Part shown: positions 52,498-62,885 of the stretch, piece by piece
Numbering within the stretch: the stretch's first letter is position 1
Layout of the letters: each line of letters begins with the position of its first letter
Origin: Phialocephala subalpina
Lineage: Eukaryota > Ascomycota > Leotiomycetes > Helotiales > Mollisiaceae
Assembly (NCBI GenBank): GCA_900073065.1
Contig: FJOG01000048.1
Location: 106,740-170,739, forward strand
DNA: 64,000 nt
Direction of reading: 5' to 3'
The notes under the pieces: model-generated
What the model was told of the DNA's origin: nothing
The model's database searches: none
What the model saw: only the letters and a program-made list of their open reading frames with translations
Made by a program: the position numbers and the translations under genes

Positions 52498-53254
52498 NNN
52501 NNNNNNNNNNNNNNNNNNNNNNNNNNNNNNNNNNNNNNNNNNNNNNNNNNNNNNNNNNNNNNNNNNNNNNNNNNNNNNNNNNNNNNNNNNNNNNNNNNNN
52601 NNNNNNNNNNNNNNNNNNNNNNNNNNNNNNNNNNNNNNNNNNNNNNNNNNNNNNNNNNNNNNNNNNNNNNNNNNNNNNNNNNNNNNNNNNNNNNNNNNNN
52701 NNNNNNNNNNNNNNNNNNNNNNNNNNNNNNNNNNNNNNNNNNNNNNNNNNNNNNNNNNNNNNNNNNNNNNNNNNNNNNNNNNNNNNNNNNNNNNNNNNNN
52801 NNNNNNNNNNNNNNNNNNNNNNNNNNNNNNNNNNNNNNNNNNNNNNNNNNNNNNNNNNNNNNNNNNNNNNNNNNNNNNNNNNNNNNNNNNNNNNNNNNNN
52901 NNNNNNNNNNNNNNNNNNNNNNNNNNNNNNNNNNNNNNNNNNNNNNNNNNNNNNNNNNNNNNNNNNNNNNNNNNNNNNNNNNNNNNNNNNNNNNNNNNNN
53001 NNNNNNNNNNNNNNNNNNNNNNNNNNNNNNNNNNNNNNNNNNNNNNNNNNNNNNNNNNNNNNNNNNNNNNNNNNNNNNNNNNNNNNNNNNNNNNNNNNNN
53101 NNNNNNNNNNNNNNNNNNNNNNNNNNNNNNNNNNNNNNNNNNNNNNNNNNNNNNNNNNNNNNNNNNNNNNNNNNNNNNNNNNNNNNNNNNNNNNNNNNNN
53201 NNNNNNNNNNNNNNNNNNNNNNNNNNNNNNNNNNNNNNNNNNNNNNNNNNNNNN
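52498..53254. other. Assembly gap (757 N)
   Basis: Hides the 3' part of the NACHT-ankyrin gene. After it, 53255-53327 can be read as a Glu/Asn-rich tail (NQGEGNENRDARGVMEGDQ) ending in TAA near 53330. Confidence 1.
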
Positions 53255-53330
53255 GAATAACCAGGGTGAGGGCAATGAAAATCGCGATGCTAGAGGTGTT
53301 ATGGAAGGAGACCAAGCTTTGTGGGGATAA

Positions 53331-54540
53331 GATAGTGAGTCCTATGATCAGGGTGGCATATCATGTGTAACGGGTTGATTTATCAGGGATTGGGCGACGA
53401 GGAATGAGAGTCAAGTGATTTGGAAGAGTGGGAACTGTGAATGTGGTGTCTATTAATAGCGTGAGGGCTGAAGGGGGATCAAAAAGTAGGATTTCTTTCA
53501 GGACAAGAGAATCATTAATATTATCGTCATTATTATTAAATCTAGTTTCTCGAGTTCTCTTCGCCTTCTCCCATGGTATCTTCTTGACCATTTTACGTGT
53601 CTTCTTTGAACCTGTAAATAAGAGGTCCTAGGGCTGTGAAAATATAGGAGAAAGAACAGGTAAGGAAGCTCGGCAAGGATAGCACAAGCCAGGCAACTGC
53701 ACGTAACGCTAACCTGTAGAGAAGCGATAGAAATTGTGACGCTGAAGAAAGAGGATGGGCCTTAAGAGGAAGATAAACGGGGAAAAGACGTTGAGAAAGG
53801 GGGTTTAAGAGATGAAGGATCGTAACAGCCGAATAAAGCATGCATTGAAAGACCAAATTTCAGTCTCAGTTAACTATAGGGGAGGTGGGCGTTGAACTAT
53901 TCTAGTAACAGGGAGCCCATTCTGATAGCTAGGGACCCGTTCTAGCTCCCTCTGATCCTGCTCGCTAGAAGTTGACATTCTCAACAGTACTACTAGGATA
54001 GGACCAATCTCAAAGACACACAGAGGGTGACTATGAGTTTCAAGCTACTAGGGGGTGGTGTGCAGAGGTGAGGTCGTGGAGACTGCACGTGAATGGTGTG
54101 TGAGGCAAGGGTGGGGAGGGTGAAGAGGGTGAAGAGGGTGAGGAGGAGTGAGTACGAGGTAAGGCGAGGGTAAGTGTTGTGGTCTGAGGCCTCTACGCCA
54201 CTAGTGGCGTGGAAGGCCCTAGAACCACAGGTTAACGTAAGCTGTGGAAGGCCCTGGAAGGGCCTTGAAGGGCCTGTTGCCACAGGCCCTACAGGGCCCT
54301 AAAGCCTATAAATTCAGCGTACTTGTCCACTGTAGAGTTAGAATAGTCAGTCTTTATAGCGCACTTCAATTTATCACGTGCACGCTAGTCTTTATCCGCA
54401 ACAGTAAGCAAAGTGGCGAGGGGTCACGTGAGCCGTGGCTTGGCGAGCACGTAGAACCAGGTGATTATTTTGGTTAAATAATAACAATAATATTGAATTT
54501 ATAACTTTCAGTAAATGTTTGACGCATAATTACTAGTGAT
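53331..54540. other. Intergenic with G/C-rich palindromes
   Basis: No gene supported. Contains a G/A-rich patch of repeated GAGGGTGA near 54113-54147 and the palindromic block at 54195-54305. Confidence 0.5.
54195..54305. repeat. Palindrome-rich GGCCC block
   Basis: A perfect 16-bp palindrome ACGCCACTAGTGGCGT (54195-54210) is followed by repeated AAGGCCCT / AGGGCC motifs, including GGAAGGCCCTGGAAGGGCC and a near-palindrome GGGCCTGTTGCCACAGGCCC. The strand would fold into nested hairpins. Confidence 0.7.
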
Positions 54541-54815
54541 ATGCTCTTTGACGTGAGGGATCCAAAATTGGCTTCTGCAGGCACCTTTTTGCAATGGAGA
54601 GTAGAATGGGTTCTCTTTCAAACTTGGCTAGGGAACTGCAGCTTGGGCACAACAGGGACCAAAATGGGACCCATATTATAGTACACAGGCTAACTGAAGG
54701 AGGCTTAGGATATTCAGGCTCTGCTCAGGACTGCTCATCCTTGGCTCAGGCATGCTTAGGCTCTGCTTGGGTTTTCTCACCCTCAATTCAGGTAAAAGCT
54801 TCAGCTGCTCAGGAG
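54541..54815 (-). repeat. Dispersed repeat, copy B
   Basis: Reverse-complement match to 30004-30240. Anchors on the minus strand are CCTGAGCAGCTGAAGCTTTTAC, GGGTCCCATTTTGGTCC and GCCAATTTTGGATCCCTCA. No coding capacity seen. Confidence 0.7.
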
Positions 54816-55042
54816 AGTTGACTGAGCCGAAGGTGAGCCGGGGTGATTAGCGCCTGAGATAGAGCGGCAAGCTTACTAACCGTACGCGAAGCACCAGAAA
54901 GAAAAAAGGGATTCCTAATACCCGATGATCTTGATCGAGACCCCACCCTCCTACCACACAGCCAAGTTTTGACTTGGAAATAGAACATGACCCAAGCATC
55001 AATCTCCATCCCACAACCAATCTCAAACCAGTTTTCATGCCA
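54816..55042. other. 3' flank of the P450 gene
   Basis: No gene seen. Confidence 0.5.
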
Positions 55043-56693
55043 TCAGATATCAACAGTCCTCTCCTCACTCTCCCTCATCCACTCCTGCAACCTCCCCAAA
55101 TCCCGCGCTCGGAACCCACACTTGAACGGCTTCGGATCCGTCGTCAAACTAGTCGGTATAGCATTACACTCCAACGCATCCAAAATCGGTCTATCCTTCT
55201 CATCTTTCGACGGATCAATATGAAACGCCGTAAAGATCCTAATAAAAGCCGTATACAGTTCTCGATTCGCCAAATGAGAACCAGCACACATGCGAGACCC
55301 AGCTCCGTAAGCATAATGGGGCGTTCCACCCGTGCCTTCGAGATTGTCGAGATACCGTTCGATAGAGAAGGTAGAGGGGTCTTTGAAGTGCACGGGGTCG
55401 AAGTCTGCTGCCCATGCGTTCATGTAGAAGGTTGTTCCTGCGGGGATGGTGGCTTCTTCGTATTTGATGTCTTTGATACTTGTTCGTGGTAGGCAGATTG
55501 GGATCACGGTGAAGAATCGGAGGACTTCGCGGACGAAGGCGGTTACGTAGGGAACTTTCTCTTCTACGAGACAACGTTCCCAGGCGTCGCCGTTGGGGTA
55601 TACTTTCATGATCTCTTCGTATGCCTGTTTTTGGATTTCTTGGCCGTGTTGGGATGAGAGGTAGGCGAGACCCATGATGAGGTTTCCCGGGACAGTGTCA
55701 AGGCCGGCTGAGACCATGGTTAGGCAGATGGATTTTATTTCATCTGTGACCTGTCAGCCACGTCCACAGTTGTCACTTGGAGAACTTACTCTCGTTCAGT
55801 TTAGCCTCAGGGTCTTTCAAGATGTTGCCCGTGATGCAAGGCTTGTCTGTTCCTTCCGCGATCTGCTTCTTTAACCTATCCAGCAGGAAGGTCATATATT
55901 TGTCTCTCCGTTCTCTCCATTCTGCTGCGTCGTCGCTTGCTTTGGCAATCGGAAGCATTCTCATCAACGGGATGTAGTCTTGCCAGTTATTGCTCGTGGA
56001 TCTGAAATTGCTGATCGCTCTCTCCACATCGCAGATCTCCTTCAACAATTCATTGTCAATTCTGCCATCGATTCGATGTCCATAGTTGAGAGTGAGAGAT
56101 GTGTTGAGAGCGAATCGCTGGAAGTATGCAATTGGGTCGATGTCCTTCTTGCCATTTCCGCTGTCTTCGAGAAGCTCTTTGATCGAGACATTTGATTCGA
56201 GGTCGATAATTGGCATGTATGTCTGCACGGCAGGTCTGTTCAGTGCCGTCGCTGCCGCCTTCCTTCTCTGCTTACAAGATTCGTCCCATGGTGAAGTGCC
56301 GATTGTGAATCCTTGCGAGCTGGAAACGACGGTATGGAATGTATGCAATGTCGGCCGCGAGATCAGGGCAGATTGATTGGTGATCCACAGATGTCTGACT
56401 GAATCGAAGGTGTTTGCGAAAACAATACGCTAAACTTGTCAGCTGAGAAGAGCAAAGGTAGAGACGATACTCACTCTGTTCCCCAATCGAACTTGGAACA
56501 CAGGACCATACTTTTTCGCCAGCTCTCCTGCCACTCTCGCATGACTGGCACCAAACTGCAGCAGACTGCCAAACAATGGATAGCCGGGTATTTCAGGAAG
56601 GTTTTTGATCTTCGGCGTGTCTGTTCTGTTCAGGTATCTGATCAGGAAGTATATAAGCGCGATTACCGCGATGCCGGTAGTTTGGATTGACAT
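55043..56693 (-). CDS. Cytochrome P450, CYP504-like phenylacetate hydroxylase (519 aa)
   Basis: Membrane-anchored ER monooxygenase. Exons are 56693-56475, 56429-55790 and 55743-55043; introns are 45 and 46 nt. An N-terminal hydrophobic anchor (TTGIAVIALIYFLIRYL) is followed by a Pro hinge (NLPEIPGYPLFGSLLQFG). The I-helix is TMVSAGLDTVPGN (A-G-x-D-T), the K-helix is FVREVLRFF (E-x-x-R), and the heme loop is YAYGAGSRMCAGSHLANREL with the Cys ligand near residue 434. The SRMCAGSHLANRELYTAF context is the style of fungal CYP504, which hydroxylates phenylacetate (phacA) or 3-hydroxy/3,4-dihydroxyphenylacetate (phacB) on the way to homogentisate. The divergent neighbour is fumarylacetoacetase, the last step of the same route, which supports the call. 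CYP504A and CYP504B cannot be separated by eye. Confidence 0.85.
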
Positions 56694-57495
56694 GCTGGAG
56701 GTAAATGATGGGTATCAACGGATGCTGGACTAAAGAAAAAGGAAAGGAAAGGAAAGCTTGATATATTATTCAGAAGTACGGTAGCTGCCAAAGCGGACTA
56801 AGCTGACTTCAAAGTCGTTGTCACAACTTCGCCGTCTGCCCCTCTTCGGTGAAGTTGAAGCTACCCTCATCGTCGAATGCATTGGAATAATAGCAAACCC
56901 CTGATTGGCGGAATGACACCAGCTCGGGCAGTAGGGCGGAGGGCATTCCGCGCAACTAACCATTCCCCACGGGGTAGTTGATGAACTTGGCATTTGGTGA
57001 TCATGCAGAGCGGAGGCGCATGGAGGTGCATGGAGGTTCATGGAGGTGCATGCATGTTGAAAGGGGGAGGTTGACCGGGAAAAGACCGGCAAGAAGAGCC
57101 GTGACAGGGGCGCGTGGAGGTGCGGAATTCTCCCGCATGCCCCCGCAACGGCTTCTGTCCCACGTCGACTCGAGGTCAGAACTCGGGATAGCTTCAACGA
57201 CAACAACTTCTGTACATAGATGCTATTGTCTGGGCCAAACTTACGACGGATATCTCTATCATTGAGCATCCAAAGCTGTACTCAGCAGTCTTTCAAGGGT
57301 GCAACAACCAAAAGCTCCATTCGACAATTCTACAATCCTCTTTCGACCAGCCCTTCGAACACCCTCCGTACAATACCGCAGCTTTCCGCTTCCGGCTCTG
57401 GACATTCTATCGCTCCAAGTCCACCATCAAGAGATACATATCATCGAGCGAGACGTCTGCCAGCTGCAGCACGATATCTTCATTCTTCGATCACA
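56694..57495. promoter_or_regulatory. Shared divergent promoter of the P450 and fumarylacetoacetase genes
   Basis: 802 bp between divergent starts. Contains three head-to-tail copies of CATGGAGGTG plus a partial fourth at 57019-57056. A pyrimidine-rich stretch precedes the plus-strand ATG. A region upstream of the ATG at 57496 is open in frame back to about 57220 but looks like leader. Confidence 0.5.
57019..57056 (+). repeat. Tandem 10-bp repeat in the divergent promoter
   Basis: CATGGAGGTG, CATGGAGGTT, CATGGAGGTG, then CATGCATG. Could be a cluster of regulator sites; no known motif assigned. Confidence 0.6.
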
Positions 57496-58852
57496 ATGGC
57501 CTCCCCAAAGTCCTGGGTCCCAATCCCTCCGAAGAGCGACTTCTCCATTGCCAACATACCCTTTGGCATCATCACCTCCAGGAACTCGCAGACTCAGAAG
57601 CGTCCTGCCGTGGCAATTGGCGACCATGCACTTGATCTTCTTGCATTCTCGAAAGGAAATGGCTTCTCGAAGCTCCCGTCCGTCGATGTCTCTGTCTTCG
57701 AACAACCAACACTCAATGACTTCGCAGCGCTCGGACGACCCGTACACAGAGAAGTGCGAAAGTACCTCCAAGATATCCTATCCGAGTCAACATCATACCC
57801 TGAGATATTGAAGGACAATGCAGAGCTTCAGAAGGCAGCACTCTTACCCAAAGGAGAATTCAAGAATCATCTGCCAATGAAGATTGGAGACTATACCGAC
57901 TTCTTTGCTGGCAGAAACCATGCTGTCAACCTTGGGTAAGGCTTCGCTCTCACATTGCGAATTACGAACTAACATCCCTCCTCCCAACAGCTCCATGTTC
58001 CGCGACCCAAAGAACGCACTCCAACCCAACTACAACCACCTCGCAGTCGCCTACCACGGCCGCGCCTCCAGCGTCGTAGTATCCGGGACCCACATCCGCC
58101 GTCCCAACGGCCAAATCCTTCTCGACCCCACCAAACCCACCGAACCAACCTTCGCCCCCTGCCGTTTCCTAGACATCGAACTCGAGCTCGCAGCCTTCAT
58201 CTGCAAGCCCAACGATCTCGGCGAACCGATCAAGATCAAGAATGCAGCGGATCATATTTTCGGATATGTGTTAATGAATGATTGGTCTGCGAGGGATATA
58301 CAGAAATTTGAATATGTGCCGTTGGGTCCGTTTACGGCGAAGAATTTTGGGACGACGGTTAGTGCGTGGGTTGTGCTTGCTGATGCGTTGGAGCCATTTA
58401 GGGCGGACAAGTTGAAGAGTGAGATTCCGCCTCCTAAATACCTGACAGAAGAGAGGGATGATACTGTTTATGATATTAAGCTGGAAGTTGATTTGACGAC
58501 GCCGGATGGTGGGACGACGACCATTTCGAGGGTTAGTGGGAAGAATCTTCTTTGGTCGTTCCCGCAGATGGTGGCGCATCACACGGTTGGAGGGTGTAAT
58601 TTGGGTGTTGGAGATCTGTTTGGCAGCGGTACCATATCTGGAACGAGAGAGGAGCGAGATGATCTTGGAAGTATGATCGAGATGAACCAGCAAGGGAAGC
58701 GGGAGATTCAACTTGCTGGTATGGATGTCAGAAAGTTCTTGAAGGATGGAGATACTATCACGATTCGTGGGACATGCGGAGGAGAGGACGGAGCTTTGGT
58801 CGGCTTTGGAGAATGTACTGGCACCATTGAGAGTGCGGTAGTATATGACTAG
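57496..58852 (+). CDS. fahA: Fumarylacetoacetase (433 aa)
   Basis: Last enzyme of tyrosine/phenylalanine/phenylacetate breakdown: fumarylacetoacetate to fumarate and acetoacetate. Exons are 57496-57935 and 57991-58852, with a 55-nt intron (GTAAGG, branch CTAAC, CAACAG). Start MASPKSWVPIPPKSDF; the N-terminal SH3-like part includes FSIANIPFGIITSRN. Catalytic and metal residues by family: His in YTDFFAGRNHAVNLG, Asp of the same strand, ELELAAFICKPNDLGEPI (two Glu ligands), LMNDWSARDIQKFEYVPLGP (Asp and Arg/Gln), NFGTTVSAWVV, and the closing GTCGGEDGALVGFGECTG. Length is normal. Divergent with the CYP504-like P450, so the pair likely shares regulation by phenylacetate or homogentisate. Confidence 0.95.
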
Positions 58853-59170
58853 GAACAGCAGGAATGAAAATTTGAACTGCGACGTTGGATGAGTGTAGGC
58901 ATCGTAAACCCTGAGTCATATCGCAACTGCCCTAAATTGAACTAACGACCGGTTTGACGACCGGATTTTGGTGAATCTTGGGTCGCCGTTTCCTAATTAG
59001 GAAATTTTTCAGACTACAAGCCCCGCATTTCGGTTTGGACTGGTTAGTCGAACGCTTGTACGCAGGCACAAATATATCCCTCTTCCTCTTACTTTTTCTT
59101 CTTCTCTACATCTTTTTCCACGCACCGTACTTTCTCCCATTTCATCACCACAAGAACAACAATCATCAAT
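58853..59170. other. Intergenic, no gene seen
   Basis: 3' flank of fumarylacetoacetase and promoter of the protease-like gene. Pyrimidine-rich (CTCTTCCTCTTACTTTTTC) before the ATG. Confidence 0.5.
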
Positions 59171-61210
59171 ATGGCGTCCATCAGCGGGCACACGCACCAG
59201 CTATCACTTTCCGAAGGTTCAGACTACCAGCCTGCAACGAAGCGCCGTCGCCTGCAAGTATCTGATCCAGCATCGTATGATGGCCCAATCGACCAATTGA
59301 CTCCAATCGCGCATACGTACGAAGTCGATCGCGTCGGAGCTCCACCACTAATGCTTCTTCCGTTACATACGTCCCGAATGAACCCAAGCGAAGAGATGTA
59401 TAAGAGATACATAAAGCTAGGGATGCAAGAAGATATCGAGAAGATATTGAAGTAAGTCTTCGTCAGAAATACTTCACAAGATCATACACGCTTTACAAGC
59501 ACTTCACACACCCTTCATAAGAATTTCATATACACTTCACAAGTACTTCAAAGCTTCACTTGTACTAACAATCTTATAGTAACTATGGCATCGACGCTGA
59601 GGAAGCTGATCTCAAGTACCGCCATATCGAACCCGAGCGTACATCAACCGCGGTGCCCACGCTTTACATTCGGACTTACCGAGGCACTGAGGCTCCTCCA
59701 GCTGCTCAAAGAAACTGTGTTGCCGAAATTTATCGTGTTTTAACAGGAAACAAGATATTTGCTACGGTTGAACTCATTGGTCATCGTCTTTGGGCACCTA
59801 GGAAACTTTCCCACGTCAATGTTGACCATCCATTCATTGCCGCCTGGAAGAGTGGTCTTCGGCAACGTTTCATGAACATCCTTGGTGTATCCGAAAATTT
59901 GTCAAGCAAAGTTTGGTCTGTTGATGTGATCAGACTTGGCTTCGAAGAAAATGCGTCAGAAAATCCAGTGGTCGTCTCAGTCACTGTCGACTGGTCGGCA
60001 GATCCACCTGACTGGGAGTTTTACTTTGGTGCACTGGTCGCCGAAATTCGAGAAGATGGCTTCGATGATGTCGAGGTGGAGTTCGAGCGGGGAGAAATCT
60101 TTTGTGCCGGTGAAGTCGAGCCTGCGCACTTGCAGAAGATGTTCTCGCCAGCGCATGCAGAGAAACAAGCCAATCTTCCATTCATTCGACCCGGCAGCAA
60201 TATCGGAAATGGCACTGCAACAGACCCTCAAGAACCTCTAAATGCCGTTGGAGCCGTGGGAGTCGTTGTGGAGATTGTAGAGATCCAGACGGGGGCATTG
60301 GTGGCCACCCTGGCCTTGACAAATCACCATGTCATCCGCTGTGGACTCAAAGGATTTATACATCCCACACCCGCTGACCCCACGGCCAAGACGAAGCAAG
60401 ATCTAATTCCTCATGTGTATCGCTCTCCGAGCTTTTGTGCAATTTCTCAATCATCGAAGAACGCCAAAAAGCTACTTGAGAGCAAGAAGACGATCAATCC
60501 CGCTTGGCCTGAAGATGTTAAGCGGCTACATCAAGAAGAGATCGACAGCTTAAAGCGCTTAATAGAGAAGTTAGACGGCCCCAACTACCCGGTTCAGGAA
60601 ATGGGATGTGTCTTCTACTCCGGGGGTCTCAATGAGAGACACATGGGACATGGGCGACTCGATCTTGCTGGCATTCGACTTGAAGGTGCAGTCCTGGACA
60701 ATGCCTCGAACGATGTGAGTATCCCAATCATTTCTTATCTAAATCATTACTAACGAGAGTAAGATCAGTCATCGTGCGGATGAATGGGCTGCAGATCACA
60801 AGCCACTAGCTCGCAAGATATGTGGGTTCGATAAAAATTTCGGGAAAGATGCGAGAGATGCATACACTGAGGAAGTCTATAAGATCGGGGCTATGACCGG
60901 ATGCACTCACGGCACCATCAGTACCGAGAAGATATTCACAGTCCGACTCCCATGGCACGAAAAGAAAGATTTTTCTTCTGAGATTGCAGTGGTAGGAGAA
61001 TCCGGTCTTGCCGCAGAGCCTTTCAGTTGGCCAGGTGACTCTGGCGCGGCAATATTTGATGCTGGTGGGTTACTACTTGGCTTGATGTTCGCAGGTCAAC
61101 CGAAACTCAATTGCGAGCAGCCGCTTACTTACATGATCCCAATATGGGCGATCTTGGAGGATATCAAGAAGCAGTCAAACAATAAGTATGAGGTGAGACT
61201 GAAAGCTTGA
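59171..61210 (+). CDS. Trypsin-fold serine protease-like protein (620 aa)
   Basis: Exons 59171-59451, 59580-60714 and 60764-61210 give a whole number of codons; introns are 128 and 49 nt. An N-terminal region contains a basic patch (ATKRRRLQVSD) that could be nuclear-targeting. A middle alpha/beta region follows (VAEIYRVLTGNKIFATVELI; VVVSVTVDWSADPPDWEFYF). The C-terminal half has chymotrypsin-like marks: TLALTNHHVIRCG (candidate His, about residue 342) and SWPGDSGAAIFDAGGLLLGL (GDSG with the Ser, about residue 562). Strands between them could carry the Asp (GRLDLAGIRLE). A long charged helical insertion (LESKKTINPAWPEDVKRLHQ and on) lies between the His and Ser blocks. No signal peptide. Likely an intracellular protease or protease-like regulator; the substrate is unknown. 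Confidence 0.7.
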
Positions 61211-61535
61211 TTTTTGTATCGGGATAGGAACGAGTCAGCGAGAGGTTACCTTTTCCCACTGGGTTTTTACTGGTGCCTCGAGGAAAATCATTTAAAATAG
61301 AAGCCTCTTAAAGGTCTTTAAATACATCGCAAGGAGTCTACTAGAGCTGAAAATATTCTTGACTCATGAAACAACCTTGACTGCCACGATGCTCCAGCCT
61401 GTTCTGTGTTGGTTTTCTAATTCAGCAAAAGCAAGAGATCCAAGATGTGCTCCAGAAAGGTAAAATGGCTACAAGCAAGTTGAACGTACTCTATCCATAA
61501 GCCATGTCCTGTAACGTTACGAACTCTGTCAGCAG
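61211..61535. other. Convergent 3' flanks
   Basis: Between the protease-like gene and the D-amino-acid oxidase. No gene seen. Confidence 0.5.
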
Positions 61536-62885
61536 TCATAAAGTTGATTTTACCATTGCAGCAGCACGTGGAAGCTTTTTCACAACCCATCCCTCCTCAG
61601 TAAACGTGTCCTCGACCAATGCCTCCTCAACCAAGCCAACTACATCTTCCGCACAACCAAATGCAAGGGTCCATCCTGCTCCACCGTGTCCGTAAGAGTG
61701 TATGATGCGGCTGGCATTGGATGGCAGTCCATCGTTTCCTCTATGCTTCTTCAGCTCACGCTCGACTCGTACGTTCTCTGTTCGGAATGGGCGGAGACCT
61801 TGGGCGAGAGGATACTCAGGATCGAGACGTGCGTTTTTGAGACTTGGAAGGAAGGATTCGCAACGTTGTCGCATTCGTTGAATGACTGGAGACTCTAGCG
61901 TCAGATCCAGATTCGCTTCGTTGGGCTGAGCGATGCCGCCAAGGATCAAGATGTTGTCGTTTCGAGGAACAATGAAGACCATCTCGCTCTTTCCGTGAAC
62001 GGAGTCGCCTGCAGGTACAACCAATGCTGTTGAGATCTTATTGAAAGTCTCGCCGTCGTTAATCACTCGGATCAAGGCACCTCTGACCGGGAAGCAGCTA
62101 CCGTCTCCAACTAGCTCACCACTTGCGAGACCTGTGGCATTGACGATTGCATCGGCATCGAATCGAGTGCGGAGGTCACATTCTTGGGAAAAGAGGTCAC
62201 CGCGAAGTGTCTCGGTGACAAAATTCGCCCCTTTTCCTGAGACGAGTCGCATTATCCACTTCATTGCCGTATCGGTATCGATAATTGGAGCCAAGTGCTC
62301 ATAGGCATCCACTGCCCCAAATGTTGCGCCTACATCGTGCTCTTCGATCAATTTCGTATTGCGTTGGAAGCCGTTCACTCCACACCTTTCCAATTCGCGC
62401 ATCTTCAACAGAGCTGCTCGGTCTTCCTCAATTCTTGAAGTGAAGAAGAAGGCAGATCTTTGCATCTTGACTCCGGACAGGGCAGCCAGCTCAGGGTCAG
62501 CAGCAATAGACTCCCAGATCTTGTAGCCGACCATGCACAATCTCTTTGAGTTACCCAAGGAGATAGCATCTGTATGTTGACCACAAGCAGCTGGCGGGTA
62601 CTCCCACAAAGCTCCAGCGATCTGAGATGTGAGTCTTTGTTGATTTGAATACGTCGACCACTCTTTTGCCAGGATGGTGACCTTGTAGCCGCAGTCGAGT
62701 AGAGCCCAGGCAGTAGTAAGCCCAGTGACCCCTCCACCGAGTACCAGAATGCGCGATGATGAGTTTGTGGGATGGATTTTTGGAGTGGGCAATGGGCTGA
62801 AGTTAGACCCGTCGATGATATTCTGATTGAATTCTACGGGCATGGTGAAGGGTCGACTGGACGTCTGGTATAAGGACGAACCCAA
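61536..62885 (-). CDS. D-amino-acid oxidase (449 aa)
   Basis: FAD enzyme that oxidises D-amino acids to keto acids, ammonia and hydrogen peroxide. The dinucleotide motif is SSRILVLGGGVTGLTTAWAL, followed by GYKVTILAKEW and the DAAO segment QIAGALWEYPPAACG. VNATGLASGELVGDG, CFPVRGALIRV and FIVPRNDNILILGGIAQP line the flavin and substrate site. The family signature near the C-terminus is IIHSYGHGGAGWTLAFGCAEDVV. An in-frame ATG at 62843 (MPVEFNQN) may be the better start because it trims 14 residues. The C-terminus ends KSTL, which is not a clean peroxisomal signal, although the family is usually peroxisomal. A single exon of normal length plus a short N-terminal extension. Confidence 0.92.
   Translation of the reverse strand: MGSSLYQTSSRPFTMPVEFNQNIIDGSNFSPLPTPKIHPTNSSSRILVLGGGVTGLTTAWALLDCGYKVTILAKEWSTYSNQQRLTSQIAGALWEYPPAACGQHTDAISLGNSKRLCMVGYKIWESIAADPELAALSGVKMQRSAFFFTSRIEEDRAALLKMRELERCGVNGFQRNTKLIEEHDVGATFGAVDAYEHLAPIIDTDTAMKWIMRLVSGKGANFVTETLRGDLFSQECDLRTRFDADAIVNATGLASGELVGDGSCFPVRGALIRVINDGETFNKISTALVVPAGDSVHGKSEMVFIVPRNDNILILGGIAQPNEANLDLTLESPVIQRMRQRCESFLPSLKNARLDPEYPLAQGLRPFRTENVRVERELKKHRGNDGLPSNASRIIHSYGHGGAGWTLAFGCAEDVVGLVEEALVEDTFTEEGWVVKKLPRAAAMVKSTL

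Noticed and set aside
54113..54147. Telomere-like GGGTGA repeats
   Set aside because: The unit is GAGGGTGA with irregular spacing and does not match the fungal TTAGGG telomere repeat.
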